Made by a program: the position numbers and the translations under genes. A DNA stretch of 51,006 bases from Crocinitomicaceae bacterium (GTDB taxonomy: Bacteria > Bacteroidota > Bacteroidia > Flavobacteriales_D > Crocinitomicaceae), in NCBI GenBank assembly GCA_022448165.1, contig JAKVAS010000004.1:1-51006 (forward strand), given 5' to 3'. Position 1 is the first letter of the stretch. Every line of letters starts with the position of its first letter. The notes beneath the pieces were generated by a model, which made no database searches, had not been told where the DNA came from, and saw nothing but the letters and a program-made list of their open reading frames with translations. This document shows positions 42,713 through 51,006 of this stretch, piece after piece.

Positions 42713-43549
42713 ATGATTGACGAAATTATCCAAAATGCTCTTCGTGAAGATATCGGAGACGGTGACCATTCTACACTTTCTTGTGTTCCTGAAAATGGAA
42801 GAGGTACAGCTAAATTATTAGTAAAGGCAAATGGAATTATTGCAGGGGTTGAGCTTGCTGAGAAAATTTTCAAAACATTCGATCCTTCCTTGGAAGTTGA
42901 GGTGTTTATTCGGGATGGGCAAGAGGTTAGTTATGGTGATGTCGCTTTTGTTGTAAGGGGAGCTTCAAGGTCAATTCTTACTACAGAACGTTTGGTGCTC
43001 AATTTCATGCAGCGTATGAGTGGTATTGCTACACAGACTAGTAAGATTGTGAAATTAATCGAAGGGACTAACGTTAGATTGTTGGATACACGAAAGACGA
43101 CACCTGGAGTTCGTTTTATGGAGAAGTGGGCTGTTAGAATAGGGGGAGGTCATAATCATAGATTTGCATTATATGATATGATTATGTTGAAGGATAATCA
43201 TGTTGATTATGCAGGTGGAATTCATCAGGCAATTGAGCGTGCAAACAGTTATTTGAAAGAGACAGGTAAGGATCTAGATATTGAAATCGAAGTTAGAAAT
43301 GAAGATGAATTGGCTCAGGTTATAGAGGTTGGAAATGTTCAACGGATTATGTTGGATAATTTTTCACCAGAGAGAATAGTTGCGGCGTTGGAAACTATTC
43401 CGAAAGATTATGAAGTTGAGGCTTCAGGAGGCATCACAATTGATACTATAAGATCTTATGCTGAAACAGGAGTCGATTATATCTCTGTGGGAGCGTTAAC
43501 ACATAGCTTTGAGAGTCTAGATATGTCCTTAAAGGCCGTTTATGAATAG
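42713..43549 (+). CDS. nadC: Nicotinate-nucleotide pyrophosphorylase (carboxylating)
   Basis: NadC (quinolinate phosphoribosyltransferase) makes nicotinate mononucleotide from quinolinate and PRPP in de novo NAD synthesis. The 278-residue product has LREDIGDGDHSTLSCVPE at the N-terminus, LTTERLVLNFMQRMSGIAT, the substrate-binding LDTRKTTPGVRFMEKWAVRI and GGGHNHRFALYDMIMLKDNH, and the barrel ends IEIEVRNEDEL, IMLDNFSP and EASGGITIDTIRSYAETGVDYISVGALTHS. Fully canonical. It lies 56 bases after the DUF4783 gene with its own -7 element. Confidence 0.96.
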   Translation: MIDEIIQNALREDIGDGDHSTLSCVPENGRGTAKLLVKANGIIAGVELAEKIFKTFDPSLEVEVFIRDGQEVSYGDVAFVVRGASRSILTTERLVLNFMQRMSGIATQTSKIVKLIEGTNVRLLDTRKTTPGVRFMEKWAVRIGGGHNHRFALYDMIMLKDNHVDYAGGIHQAIERANSYLKETGKDLDIEIEVRNEDELAQVIEVGNVQRIMLDNFSPERIVAALETIPKDYEVEASGGITIDTIRSYAETGVDYISVGALTHSFESLDMSLKAVYE

Positions 43550-43559
43550 TTTGATAATT

Positions 43560-43943
43560 TTAAAAATCATCTAAAATTTCTGAGTCATCATTTGGACTAG
43601 AGTCGTCTGACTTCAAGAAGAATGATATCCCCATGATAATCATCCCGCCAAGAATGATTTGTTTTGAATATGGCCAATGCATTAGTTGGGCAAATAGCCC
43701 AGAAAAGATAACAATGCTTGCTGTCCAGTATGTGAAGTTGAGGATGGGGTTCTTTTTTTCAGCATCAAATGACATTAGGTTGAAAACGAGACCTACAGCT
43801 CCAGCAATCATGAATATGTATTGTGCAGTTATAATCGGAATATAAGAGCGTCCGTATCCAAGGAACAAATTAATTCCGGTTAAAAACGCAACAGCAAATG
43901 CTATAGCAGCTATTTTCTTTAATACGGGTTGTGTTCTATTCAT
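43560..43943 (-). CDS. Small GldL-like membrane protein
   Basis: A 127-residue protein with four membrane segments (about 8-27, 35-55, 66-86 and 92-109) and an acidic C-terminal tail (DDSSPNDDSEILDDF). The segment GLFAQLMHWPYSKQIILGGM contains the LMHWP motif that also marks GldL, the type IX secretion and gliding motor subunit. This protein lacks the long cytoplasmic GldL tail. Short four-TM relatives of this kind are common in Bacteroidota and their role is unknown. Its start overlaps the GGGP synthase stop (ATGA), so the two are co-transcribed. Confidence 0.65.
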   Translation of the reverse strand: MNRTQPVLKKIAAIAFAVAFLTGINLFLGYGRSYIPIITAQYIFMIAGAVGLVFNLMSFDAEKKNPILNFTYWTASIVIFSGLFAQLMHWPYSKQIILGGMIIMGISFFLKSDDSSPNDDSEILDDF

Positions 43944-44716
43944 ACAGATTGTTCTATGAAGGATTTTATGTCAAGAAGAAAATTGATGTCTTCCTCAAGT
44001 TTATTGCCGATAACGATTACGTTGGCATTGGAAGCGTTTTCAATTTGTTCAATCGAGCGAATTCCTCCGCCGATAATAATAGGAGCTCCAAGTGTTGAAA
44101 GTGAAGATGTTATTTCGGAGGATATTGCATTTTTAGCACCGCTTCCAGCATCGAGATAAAGTATCTTTTTACCTTGAAGAAGCCCTGCTTTTGCAGTGTT
44201 TACTATTATCGATTTTTTATCTGGAGGGATAGGTGTTGTTTGGCTTACGTATGCCACTGCAGAATTGGTTCCTCCGTCGATTAAAATGTATGCTGTCGGT
44301 ATTACTTCTATTTCCATTTCAAAAAGCTCCTTAGCTGATTGCACATGGTGGCCAATTAAATAGTCAGGGTTTCTGCCTGATATTAAACTCAAATAGAGTA
44401 TTGCATCTGCTTTTTCTGAAATTTGATGAGATGCCCCCGGGAATATAACGACCGGAATGGAACTGTTTTCTTTTATATACGATATACAGGATTCGAAATC
44501 TTCTCTTGAAACAGTACTCCCCCCAACAAAAAAGTAGTTCACATTAGCAAATTGAGCTTTTTTTAGAAGATTAGCCAAATAACCGTTGTTGTTCGTTTTG
44601 TCTGGGTCAATCAATATTGCAATCTGACCTTTTTTAGAGGTTAGTTGATTAAATATTTCGGTCGATTTTAACAACGGCTTCAGAATTGATGGAAATAATA
44701 GTATTGTTTCTATCAA
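43940..44716 (-). CDS. Geranylgeranylglyceryl-phosphate synthase family protein
   Basis: A 258-residue TIM-barrel prenyltransferase of the PcrB/GGGPS family, which attaches a polyprenyl group to glycerol-1-phosphate. Motifs are IAILIDPDKTNNNGYLANLL, VNYFFVGGSTVSREDF, SIPVVIFPGASHQISEKADA, LLFLSLISGRNPDYLIG-type (here LYLSLISGRNPDYLIG), PTAYILIDGGTNSAVAYVSQ, LYLDAGSGAKNAI and PIIIGGGIRSIEQI. Archaeal enzymes make membrane lipids; Bacteroidota homologues are known but their ether-lipid role is unclear. The ATG at 44716 overlaps the PPTase gene by 68 bases. A TTG at 44674 would reduce the overlap to 26 and remove a non-conserved N-terminus, so the true start is uncertain. Confidence 0.88.
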   Translation of the reverse strand: MIETILLFPSILKPLLKSTEIFNQLTSKKGQIAILIDPDKTNNNGYLANLLKKAQFANVNYFFVGGSTVSREDFESCISYIKENSSIPVVIFPGASHQISEKADAILYLSLISGRNPDYLIGHHVQSAKELFEMEIEVIPTAYILIDGGTNSAVAYVSQTTPIPPDKKSIIVNTAKAGLLQGKKILYLDAGSGAKNAISSEITSSLSTLGAPIIIGGGIRSIEQIENASNANVIVIGNKLEEDINFLLDIKSFIEQSV

Positions 44717-45293
44717 ATATATCCAATTTTACGAATACCTCATTGTTTGGATTGATAATCTTTCCATTCCATTTCTGGTCTGTTAGCTTGGATAGTATTA
44801 ATTCCTCCGAGAATATAATTTTTTTTCTTCCTGCCAATTTGTAAAGAGCTTCTTTTGCCGACCAAATTTTCGTGATGTCCAAAGATGAATCGATATCTAT
44901 ATGGTCACGTTCATGTTGAGATAGGAATTTGTCTCTAAGAGATAAAATGTTTGATCGATAAGATTCAAGATCTAAACCAATATAATAGTCTTCATTTACA
45001 GCAATACCAACTTGATGATTACTGTGACTAATAGAAAAATGCGGAATGTCCTTAATATAAGGTGCTCCAATTTCAGAGTAATAGATGTGTTTTTTGCCAA
45101 AGATCCGACTTCTTAATATTCTTGTCGCTGTATATTCTTGTCGCCGCTTAGTGCTTTTGAAAGTCAGTAAACGTTGAACTTCAGTATCAGTTAGTTTATC
45201 GGTATAATCCAAAGGGTTAAATGTCGAATATGACATCAAATGGATAGTTGTACTGCCGCTATGTATATTTTCAAAATGAAATCCCATGTTCAT
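44649..45293 (-). CDS. 4'-phosphopantetheinyl transferase
   Basis: A Sfp/AcpT-type PPTase that moves phosphopantetheine from CoA to carrier proteins. The conserved core is IPHFSISHSNHQVGIAV, then YYIGLDLESYRSN (magnesium-binding D-x-E) and ITKIWSAKEALYKLAGRK (W-S-x-K-E-A motif). I use the ATG at 45293 (MNMGFHFENIHSG). An ATG at 45344 would add a cysteine-rich, non-conserved stretch, and the ATG two codons later (45287) is an alternative. About 214 residues. The next gene (GGGP synthase) overlaps its 3' end, so the two are co-transcribed. The carrier protein partner is not in the window. Confidence 0.9.
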   Translation of the reverse strand: MNMGFHFENIHSGSTTIHLMSYSTFNPLDYTDKLTDTEVQRLLTFKSTKRRQEYTATRILRSRIFGKKHIYYSEIGAPYIKDIPHFSISHSNHQVGIAVNEDYYIGLDLESYRSNILSLRDKFLSQHERDHIDIDSSLDITKIWSAKEALYKLAGRKKIIFSEELILSKLTDQKWNGKIINPNNEVFVKLDIFDRNNTIISINSEAVVKIDRNI

Positions 45294-45466
45294 GACAAAA
45301 GAACGAATAAATATGCATTCAATAATTAGACATGTATAATTCAATGAGAATTCGGAGAGATAAGAAAGGAACCCTGAAGATAATGTCGGTACTTTCGTTA
45401 AGGAAAGTTAAGTGAAATTGTATTTAATTTTTTTTAACATTCAAGTGATTGAATCTTATTTTTTCT

Positions 45467-45474
45467 ATATTTAC
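45467..45474 (+). promoter_or_regulatory. -7 element of the TonB-dependent receptor gene
   Basis: TATATTTA differs from TAnnTTTG at the last base. It lies 45 bases before the ATG at 45520, leaving a short A-rich leader. A T-rich tract (45428-45435) precedes it. Confidence 0.4.
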
Positions 45475-45519
45475 GCGCTTTCTACGAGTAAAAAAGTTTA
45501 AAATAAACAAACTGTACTT

Positions 45520-48500
45520 ATGTTACGAAAACTTAGTTTAATACTAGTAAGCTTCTTGCTTACAATGTCTTATGGCTTCTCCCAGACTGGCTTGGGGACC
45601 ATTAAAGGTGTCGTAAAAGATGCCGATTCGAAAGAAATAATTCCTTCGACAACCATTTTCGTTTTTCAAAACGGAGTAAGAAAAGGTGCTGCAAAGACGG
45701 ACTTCGACGGTAAGTTCCAAATTAACTCTTTGACGCCTGGTACTTATGATGTTGAAGTGAAGAATATGGTTGAGGGATATAAAGTAACCAAACTTACTGG
45801 CGTTATTGTTAGTTCTAACAAGATTACTTTCTTGGACAAGCTAACATTACAGAAGCCAAAGGATATTTTGAATATCGAAGAGGTTACAGTTATTGCATAC
45901 AAGGTTCCTTTGATTAATAAGGATGGTGGTGCTTCAGGTGCAACCGTAACAAGAGAAGATATTGCTCGTTTACCTGTTCGTTCTGCTTCGGGTGTTGCGG
46001 GAACAGTGGGAGGAGTAAACGCAGACGAAGGTTCTGGTGATCTTAGTGTACGTGGTTCTCGTTCAGATGCAACTTACTTCTATATTGATGGTATTAAAGT
46101 TCGTGGTTCTTCAAGCTTACCTAAATCGGCGATTGAAGAAGTTACGGTTATTACGGGAGGATTGCCAGCTAATTATGGTGATGCTACTGGGGGGATTATC
46201 TCGGTTACAACTCGTGGTCCATCAGCGAAGTATTTTGGAAGTGCTGAGGTGGTAACTTCTGGTTTTTACTTTAATGGAGCTGATCCAGATGGGTATGACG
46301 GAAAGGTTTTTGGACTTGATAAGTACGCATATAACTTAGTTGAAGGAATGTTTTCTGGACCATTATGGATGCAGAAAGATTCAACAGGTAAGAAAACGAA
46401 GCCAAGATTAGGTTTCTTAGTTTCAGCGAACTTGACGGATAGATTAGATAGTCGACCTTTGGCTGGAGGTAGCTGGAGAATTAAGAAGGATGTTAGAGAT
46501 GAATTGTTGGAGAATCCACTTCGTCAGGCGTCACAAGGATTTGGGACTTTCCATAATGCCAACTTCTTAAGACAAGAGGATTTTGAAAAAACTCCTTGGA
46601 GAATGAATGTTAGAAATACAAACATTTCGGCACAAGGAAAGATTGATGTAAACACAGGTCCATCGGTAAACTTGACATTTGGTGGTTCTATGAACTATCA
46701 GCAAGGTAGTAATTATAGCTATGCAGGTTCTTTATTTAATTTTCAGAACTATGGTGCGTTTAAGGAGCTTGACTGGAGAGTTTATGGTCGTTTAACGCAA
46801 CGTTTTACAAATAATGAAGAAGGAAGTAGCTCGAAAATTAAGAGTGCTTACTATAACATCATGGTTGATTACTCAAAGAGTAAACGTGATGACTTCGATC
46901 CAAAGCATCAATATAACGTGTTCAATTACGGTCACGTAGGTACATTCGAAGTAGAAAGAGAAAGAACATTTGAAGTTACAGATCCTAACCAACCATGGGT
47001 AGTAGAACAAACTGCGATACCAGGAGCTGTTAATGTAAACTTTACACCATCATCTACGAACCCGGCACTTGCTGCTATTACTGAACAGTATTATGCTTTG
47101 AATGCTGGATGGGAAGGGTCGTCTATCCCTGTTAATCCTTTTAACGATCTTTTGACTATTCAACAAGGTGGAGGATTATTGAACGGAATGTTCCCTCAGT
47201 CGGTTTACGATATTTGGAGTAATATTGGATCACCTTATAACTACTTTGGGAAAACTGAGAATGATCAGTTTCGTGTTACTGGAGCAGGTTCCGTGAACAT
47301 TGGAGATCATTCAATTTCTTTAGGATTTGAATATGAGCAACGTTGGGATAGAGGTTGGACTTCTGGAACTAGGACAAATGGAAATAGAAATGGACCAGCT
47401 GGTTTATGGACTATTGGAAGACAATATTTGAATTCACATATTAGTGAGTTAGATGAGAATGATGTTCGCCCTTACTATGAAGGAACATTTTTACACTTAT
47501 CCAAAGATTTCTTAAACACTGGGTATGCATCTACTTCAGGTACAGGTAACTTTGGTGGAGCACAGCAAAATGATAATCAATTCTCTTTTGATTACAACGT
47601 GAGACAAGCGCTAGGTTTGGATCCTGCAGCGAATGATTGGATTGAAATTGATGCATTAGATCCTAATTTGTTGAGCTTAGAAATGTTCTCTCCTGATGAA
47701 TTGTTAAATCAAGGAAATTCTTACGTTTCTTATTGGGGGTTTGATCATGTAGGTAATAAGATCTCAGGAACAACTGATATTAATAAGTACTTTAATGAAT
47801 TTGATGAAAATGGAAATTATAAACGAACTGTTGGTGCCTTTCAGCCAATTTACATGGCGGGTTATGTAATGGATAAATTTGCATTCAACGATATCGTATT
47901 TAACGTTGGTCTTCGTGTAGATGTGTTCGATGCAAATCAACCAGTGTTGAAGGATCCTTACTTGTTCTATAATGCTAGAACTGCAAGTGAAGCAAAAGCG
48001 GAATTAGCAAATGATCCTACATTAACTTGGGTAAATATTCCAGATGCAATTGGTGATGATTATGTTGTTTACGTGAACGATGTTAATAACCCAAATGCAA
48101 TTAACGGATTTAGAAATGGAGATACTTGGTACGATGCAAATGGTATTGAAGTAGATGATCCTGCTTCTATTCAAGGATCGGGGGGAATTGCTCCATGGTT
48201 ACTTGATCCAACAAAGGAAACAATTGATGCAAGTGCGTTTGAAGATTACAAAGCGCAAATTAATGTAATGCCACGTATTGCATTCTCTTTCCCAATCTCT
48301 GACGAGGCTTCTTTCTTTGCTCACTATGATATCTTGACAAAACGTCCTACTAGTGGGTTTAGATTTGATCCTTTCCAATATCAATTTGTGAATGAGAGAA
48401 GTGCAATTATTAACAATGCAAACTTGAAGCCTGAAACAACAATTGATTATGAACTTGGTTTCCAACAAGTATTGTCTAGAACATCGTCATTAAAGATTTC

Positions 48501-49317
48501 TGCATTCTACCGTGAGCAACGTAATAATGTTCAGTTACAGAACATTTTCGAAGCATATCCTGCAACATATAGAACATATGGAAATAGAGATTTTGGTACT
48601 GTAAAAGGAATGACAATCGCATATGATTTGAGAAGAACAGGAAACATCCGAATGACTGCAAACTATACGTTGCAGTTTGCTGATGGAACTGGGTCTGACG
48701 CGACATCAGCATCAGGGCTTATCAATGCAGGACTTCCTAACTTGAGAGCAATATTCCCATATTCATTTGATCAGCGTCATACATTCGCAATTACAATGGA
48801 TTACCGTTACGGTTCTGGAAAAGATTACAATGGTCCAATGATCAAAGATTTTGCGTTGTTTGAGAATACTGGATTGAACATTGTATCTAACATCTATTCT
48901 GGATCACCTTACTCTTCACAAACGGCAATTACAAACCAAGGTCAGTTTACTCCATTGTCTGCTGGTCTTGATGGTACAACAAATGGATCTCGTTTGCCAT
49001 GGTCTTACCGTTTGGATCTTCAGTTGGATAGAACATTTGATTTGAAGTTTGGAAAGGGAGATAAGAAGAAGGCAACATTCTTGAATGTATACGTACGTGT
49101 AACGAATTTGTTGAACCAGTTTAACTTATTGAATGTTTATAGAGCTACAGGAAACTGGGATGATGATGGTTTCTTAGCAGCTGCTGCTAGTCAAACGTCT
49201 ATTCAAAACCAGTTAGATGAACAAGCGTTTAGAGATTTTTACACGATGAAAATTCAAAACCCATTCAATATTAGTGCTCCAAGAACGATTCGTTTGGGGG
49301 TTAAATTTGATTTTTAA
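45520..49317 (+). CDS. TonB-dependent receptor with carboxypeptidase-like N-domain
   Basis: A 1265-residue outer-membrane TonB-dependent transporter. After a signal peptide ending MSYGFSQ comes a carboxypeptidase-D regulatory-like beta domain (about 25-110, TIKGVVKDADSKEIIPSTTI and TDFDGKFQINSLTPGTYDVEV). The plug domain (about 125-240) has IARLPVRSASGVAGTVGGVN, LSVRGSRSDATYFYIDGIKV and ITGGLPANYGDATGGIISVTT. A long beta-barrel follows, ending with the C-terminal Phe of LGVKFDF for BAM recognition. It is large but lacks an adjacent SusD-like gene, so it is not an evident glycan PUL. The following secreted protein starts 19 bases later and may be a partner. The substrate is not predictable. 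Confidence 0.92.
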   Translation: MLRKLSLILVSFLLTMSYGFSQTGLGTIKGVVKDADSKEIIPSTTIFVFQNGVRKGAAKTDFDGKFQINSLTPGTYDVEVKNMVEGYKVTKLTGVIVSSNKITFLDKLTLQKPKDILNIEEVTVIAYKVPLINKDGGASGATVTREDIARLPVRSASGVAGTVGGVNADEGSGDLSVRGSRSDATYFYIDGIKVRGSSSLPKSAIEEVTVITGGLPANYGDATGGIISVTTRGPSAKYFGSAEVVTSGFYFNGADPDGYDGKVFGLDKYAYNLVEGMFSGPLWMQKDSTGKKTKPRLGFLVSANLTDRLDSRPLAGGSWRIKKDVRDELLENPLRQASQGFGTFHNANFLRQEDFEKTPWRMNVRNTNISAQGKIDVNTGPSVNLTFGGSMNYQQGSNYSYAGSLFNFQNYGAFKELDWRVYGRLTQRFTNNEEGSSSKIKSAYYNIMVDYSKSKRDDFDPKHQYNVFNYGHVGTFEVERERTFEVTDPNQPWVVEQTAIPGAVNVNFTPSSTNPALAAITEQYYALNAGWEGSSIPVNPFNDLLTIQQGGGLLNGMFPQSVYDIWSNIGSPYNYFGKTENDQFRVTGAGSVNIGDHSISLGFEYEQRWDRGWTSGTRTNGNRNGPAGLWTIGRQYLNSHISELDENDVRPYYEGTFLHLSKDFLNTGYASTSGTGNFGGAQQNDNQFSFDYNVRQALGLDPAANDWIEIDALDPNLLSLEMFSPDELLNQGNSYVSYWGFDHVGNKISGTTDINKYFNEFDENGNYKRTVGAFQPIYMAGYVMDKFAFNDIVFNVGLRVDVFDANQPVLKDPYLFYNARTASEAKAELANDPTLTWVNIPDAIGDDYVVYVNDVNNPNAINGFRNGDTWYDANGIEVDDPASIQGSGGIAPWLLDPTKETIDASAFEDYKAQINVMPRIAFSFPISDEASFFAHYDILTKRPTSGFRFDPFQYQFVNERSAIINNANLKPETTIDYELGFQQVLSRTSSLKISAFYREQRNNVQLQNIFEAYPATYRTYGNRDFGTVKGMTIAYDLRRTGNIRMTANYTLQFADGTGSDATSASGLINAGLPNLRAIFPYSFDQRHTFAITMDYRYGSGKDYNGPMIKDFALFENTGLNIVSNIYSGSPYSSQTAITNQGQFTPLSAGLDGTTNGSRLPWSYRLDLQLDRTFDLKFGKGDKKKATFLNVYVRVTNLLNQFNLLNVYRATGNWDDDGFLAAAASQTSIQNQLDEQAFRDFYTMKIQNPFNISAPRTIRLGVKFDF

Positions 49318-49336
49318 TTGAGAGATAAGAAGCATT

Positions 49337-51006
49337 ATGAAAAAGCAAATAATAGCAATTGTATTGGGAGCGACCGGATTAATGTGGTCCAACAGTGCAT
49401 TATCTTACTACGGTCCAAACGACCATAGTGGTATAAATCAATCAGGTAATGGTCAAACGCCAGTATCGATTGCGAAAGGAGCGAATTGTGCGCCAGCATC
49501 GGCAAAATTGACGATTGAGTTTAATGATGTAAGTGCATTGATTGAGCAAGGAGGAAGTATGTTTCAGGATCGAAATAATGGTGTTGGAACATATGAGGTG
49601 CCTAAAGGAAGTGGTTTGAATGTGATTTTTGCAGGGGCTCTCTGGATGGGAGGTACCGATGTAAATGGTCAATTGAAAATTGCAGCAATTCGTTACCGAC
49701 AAGGTAATGATTTTTGGCCTGGACCACTGACTGTAACACCTAATTCAGGCACATATAACCCAGGAGGACCTGTAGGTGATGATGTTGTCAGAGATTACGG
49801 AGAAGCAAACATTGATCCTGATCAGTGTTTAGCATATGACCGATTTTACACGATTAGAAAGGCGGAAGTTATTCGATTTAATCTTTATTGGGAATGTGAG
49901 AATGGGGTCCTAACGGAGGGTTGTGATGAAGTTATTCAACCTACAAATGATGAATTGAACCGTATTTATGGATGGCCAGCACACGGAGATGTTTCTTTAA
50001 ATCAAGACTATTTCTTAGCTCCTTTCTACGATCGCGATGGTGATTTGTTCTATAATCCAGAAGCGGGAGATCACCCTTGGTTTGATGACATTCTTGGAAG
50101 AGATGATATCGAATGTGGTATTGACCGTCGGATTTCACTTTTTGGTGATGAAACTAACTGGTGGGTATTTAACGATAAAGGAAATATTCATACAGAAACA
50201 AATGGTGATCCAATTGGTATGGAAATTAGAGCACAGGCATTTGCTTTTGCTACAAATGATGAAGTTAACAGAATGACTTTCTTTAACTACGAAATGATTA
50301 ACCGTGGTACACAAACGTTGGAAAATACTTACTTCTCTCAATACAATGATGCGGATGTAGGAGGTTATTCTGATGATTATGTAGGTTGTGATGTTTCTAG
50401 AGGACTAGGATTTACTTTTAACGGTGATAACTTTGATGCTGATGAAGCTGGTAATTTAGGTTACGGAGACAATCCACCAGCAATCGGTGTAGATTTCTTC
50501 GAAGGACCTTATTTAGATGCTGATAATATGGATAACCCTGGACCATATTATGACCCTGTACTTGATTCAACGATTGTTCCATCTATAAATGATGCGATCA
50601 ATGGAAATGGAATTGTATATAGTGGTATTGGTGTGGGATACGGTGATGGTATCATTGATAACGAACGTTTTGGTATGCGTCGATTTACTTACTATACAAG
50701 TACATCTGCGTTTCCATACAATGATCCAGGGAATGCTGCTGAATACTATAACTTTATGAGTGGTTCATGGGCTAATGGTTCTGCAACAGTGTACGGAGGT
50801 CTTGGATATGTTGGTTCTACTGGAGCTACAAATATTCCTACAGATTATATGTTCCCAGGAGATTCTGATCCATTGAATTGGGGTACTGCAGGAGTTGATC
50901 CTGGTTTTAATTGGGATGAAGCAACAAATAGTAACCCTTCTGGTGACCGTCGTATGGTACAATCAGCTGGGCCATTTACATTAACACCAGGAGCTGTTAA
51001 TAATAT
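49337..51006 (+). CDS. Large secreted protein after the receptor, C-terminus outside window
   Basis: The frame opens at the ATG at 49337 (MKKQIIAIVLGATGLMWSNS) and is open to the window end, at least 556 codons. A signal peptide probably ends near ALS. The mature part is glycine-, aspartate- and aromatic-rich with no recognised enzymatic motif. Representative stretches are IFAGALWMGGTDVNGQLKIA, PFYDRDGDLFYNPEAGDHPW and FFNYEMINRGTQTLENTYFS. The composition and the IFAGALWMGG segment resemble large Bacteroidota proteins that usually end in a type IX secretion sorting domain; that end is not visible. It lies 19 bases after the receptor gene and is probably co-transcribed. Confidence 0.75.
   Translation, partial: MKKQIIAIVLGATGLMWSNSALSYYGPNDHSGINQSGNGQTPVSIAKGANCAPASAKLTIEFNDVSALIEQGGSMFQDRNNGVGTYEVPKGSGLNVIFAGALWMGGTDVNGQLKIAAIRYRQGNDFWPGPLTVTPNSGTYNPGGPVGDDVVRDYGEANIDPDQCLAYDRFYTIRKAEVIRFNLYWECENGVLTEGCDEVIQPTNDELNRIYGWPAHGDVSLNQDYFLAPFYDRDGDLFYNPEAGDHPWFDDILGRDDIECGIDRRISLFGDETNWWVFNDKGNIHTETNGDPIGMEIRAQAFAFATNDEVNRMTFFNYEMINRGTQTLENTYFSQYNDADVGGYSDDYVGCDVSRGLGFTFNGDNFDADEAGNLGYGDNPPAIGVDFFEGPYLDADNMDNPGPYYDPVLDSTIVPSINDAINGNGIVYSGIGVGYGDGIIDNERFGMRRFTYYTSTSAFPYNDPGNAAEYYNFMSGSWANGSATVYGGLGYVGSTGATNIPTDYMFPGDSDPLNWGTAGVDPGFNWDEATNSNPSGDRRMVQSAGPFTLTPGAVNN

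Overview
The window is an AT-rich chromosomal segment from a Bacteroidota member, most likely order Flavobacteriales and possibly a Crocinitomicaceae/Fluviicola-like lineage. That placement is inferred from gene content and was not tested by a search. The supporting signs are TAnnTTTG-type promoter elements, few Shine-Dalgarno sequences, an N-acyl-ornithine transcarbamylase arginine pathway, GldL-like, DUF4783 and DUF4403 proteins, a bacterial geranylgeranylglyceryl-phosphate synthase homologue, and a TonB-dependent receptor followed by a large secreted protein. I saw no tRNA, rRNA, CRISPR array, insertion sequence or prophage.

Layout. 1-4686: the 3' end of adenosylhomocysteinase with tandem terminators, a membrane J-domain protein on the minus strand, a two-gene lipoprotein/hydrolase pair, then pyrH-frr closed by a terminator. 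4800-13025: an eight-gene arginine operon (GNAT acyltransferase, argG, argC, argD, argF', argB, argE, argH), tightly packed and overlapping. Ahead of it lies a 200-base leader with a 35-codon ORF carrying five Arg codons in its last nine, overlapping a hairpin plus U-run. This looks like a ribosome-mediated arginine attenuator and is the most interesting element here. 13161-21624: a GH92 mannosidase lipoprotein, an OmpA-domain protein whose start region is duplicated upstream, a group II truncated haemoglobin, a DUF4403 lipoprotein, a monomeric NADP isocitrate dehydrogenase and RdgB.

21621-41655: a surface-polysaccharide locus of about 20 kb, almost all on the minus strand. It holds six GT-B-type glycosyltransferases and one GT2, an asparagine synthetase-like amidotransferase, two methyltransferases (one FkbM type), and one further GT-B-like protein of unknown role. 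It also has three left-handed beta-helix acyltransferases, a three-gene cassette for a 3-acylamino-3,6-dideoxyhexose (ketoisomerase, acyltransferase, aminotransferase), a Wzm/Wzt-type ABC exporter, and a polytopic membrane protein that may be a polymerase or GT-C enzyme. One glycosyltransferase (28164-29381) is inverted relative to the rest.

41697-51006: rlmH diverging from a DUF4783 gene and nadC, then a minus-strand trio (phosphopantetheinyl transferase, GGGP synthase, GldL-like membrane protein), then a 1265-residue TonB-dependent receptor followed closely by a secreted protein that runs off the window. Several single genes (lipoprotein 1702, rlmH, nadC) have a TAnnTTTG element exactly four bases before ATG, which predicts leaderless mRNAs.
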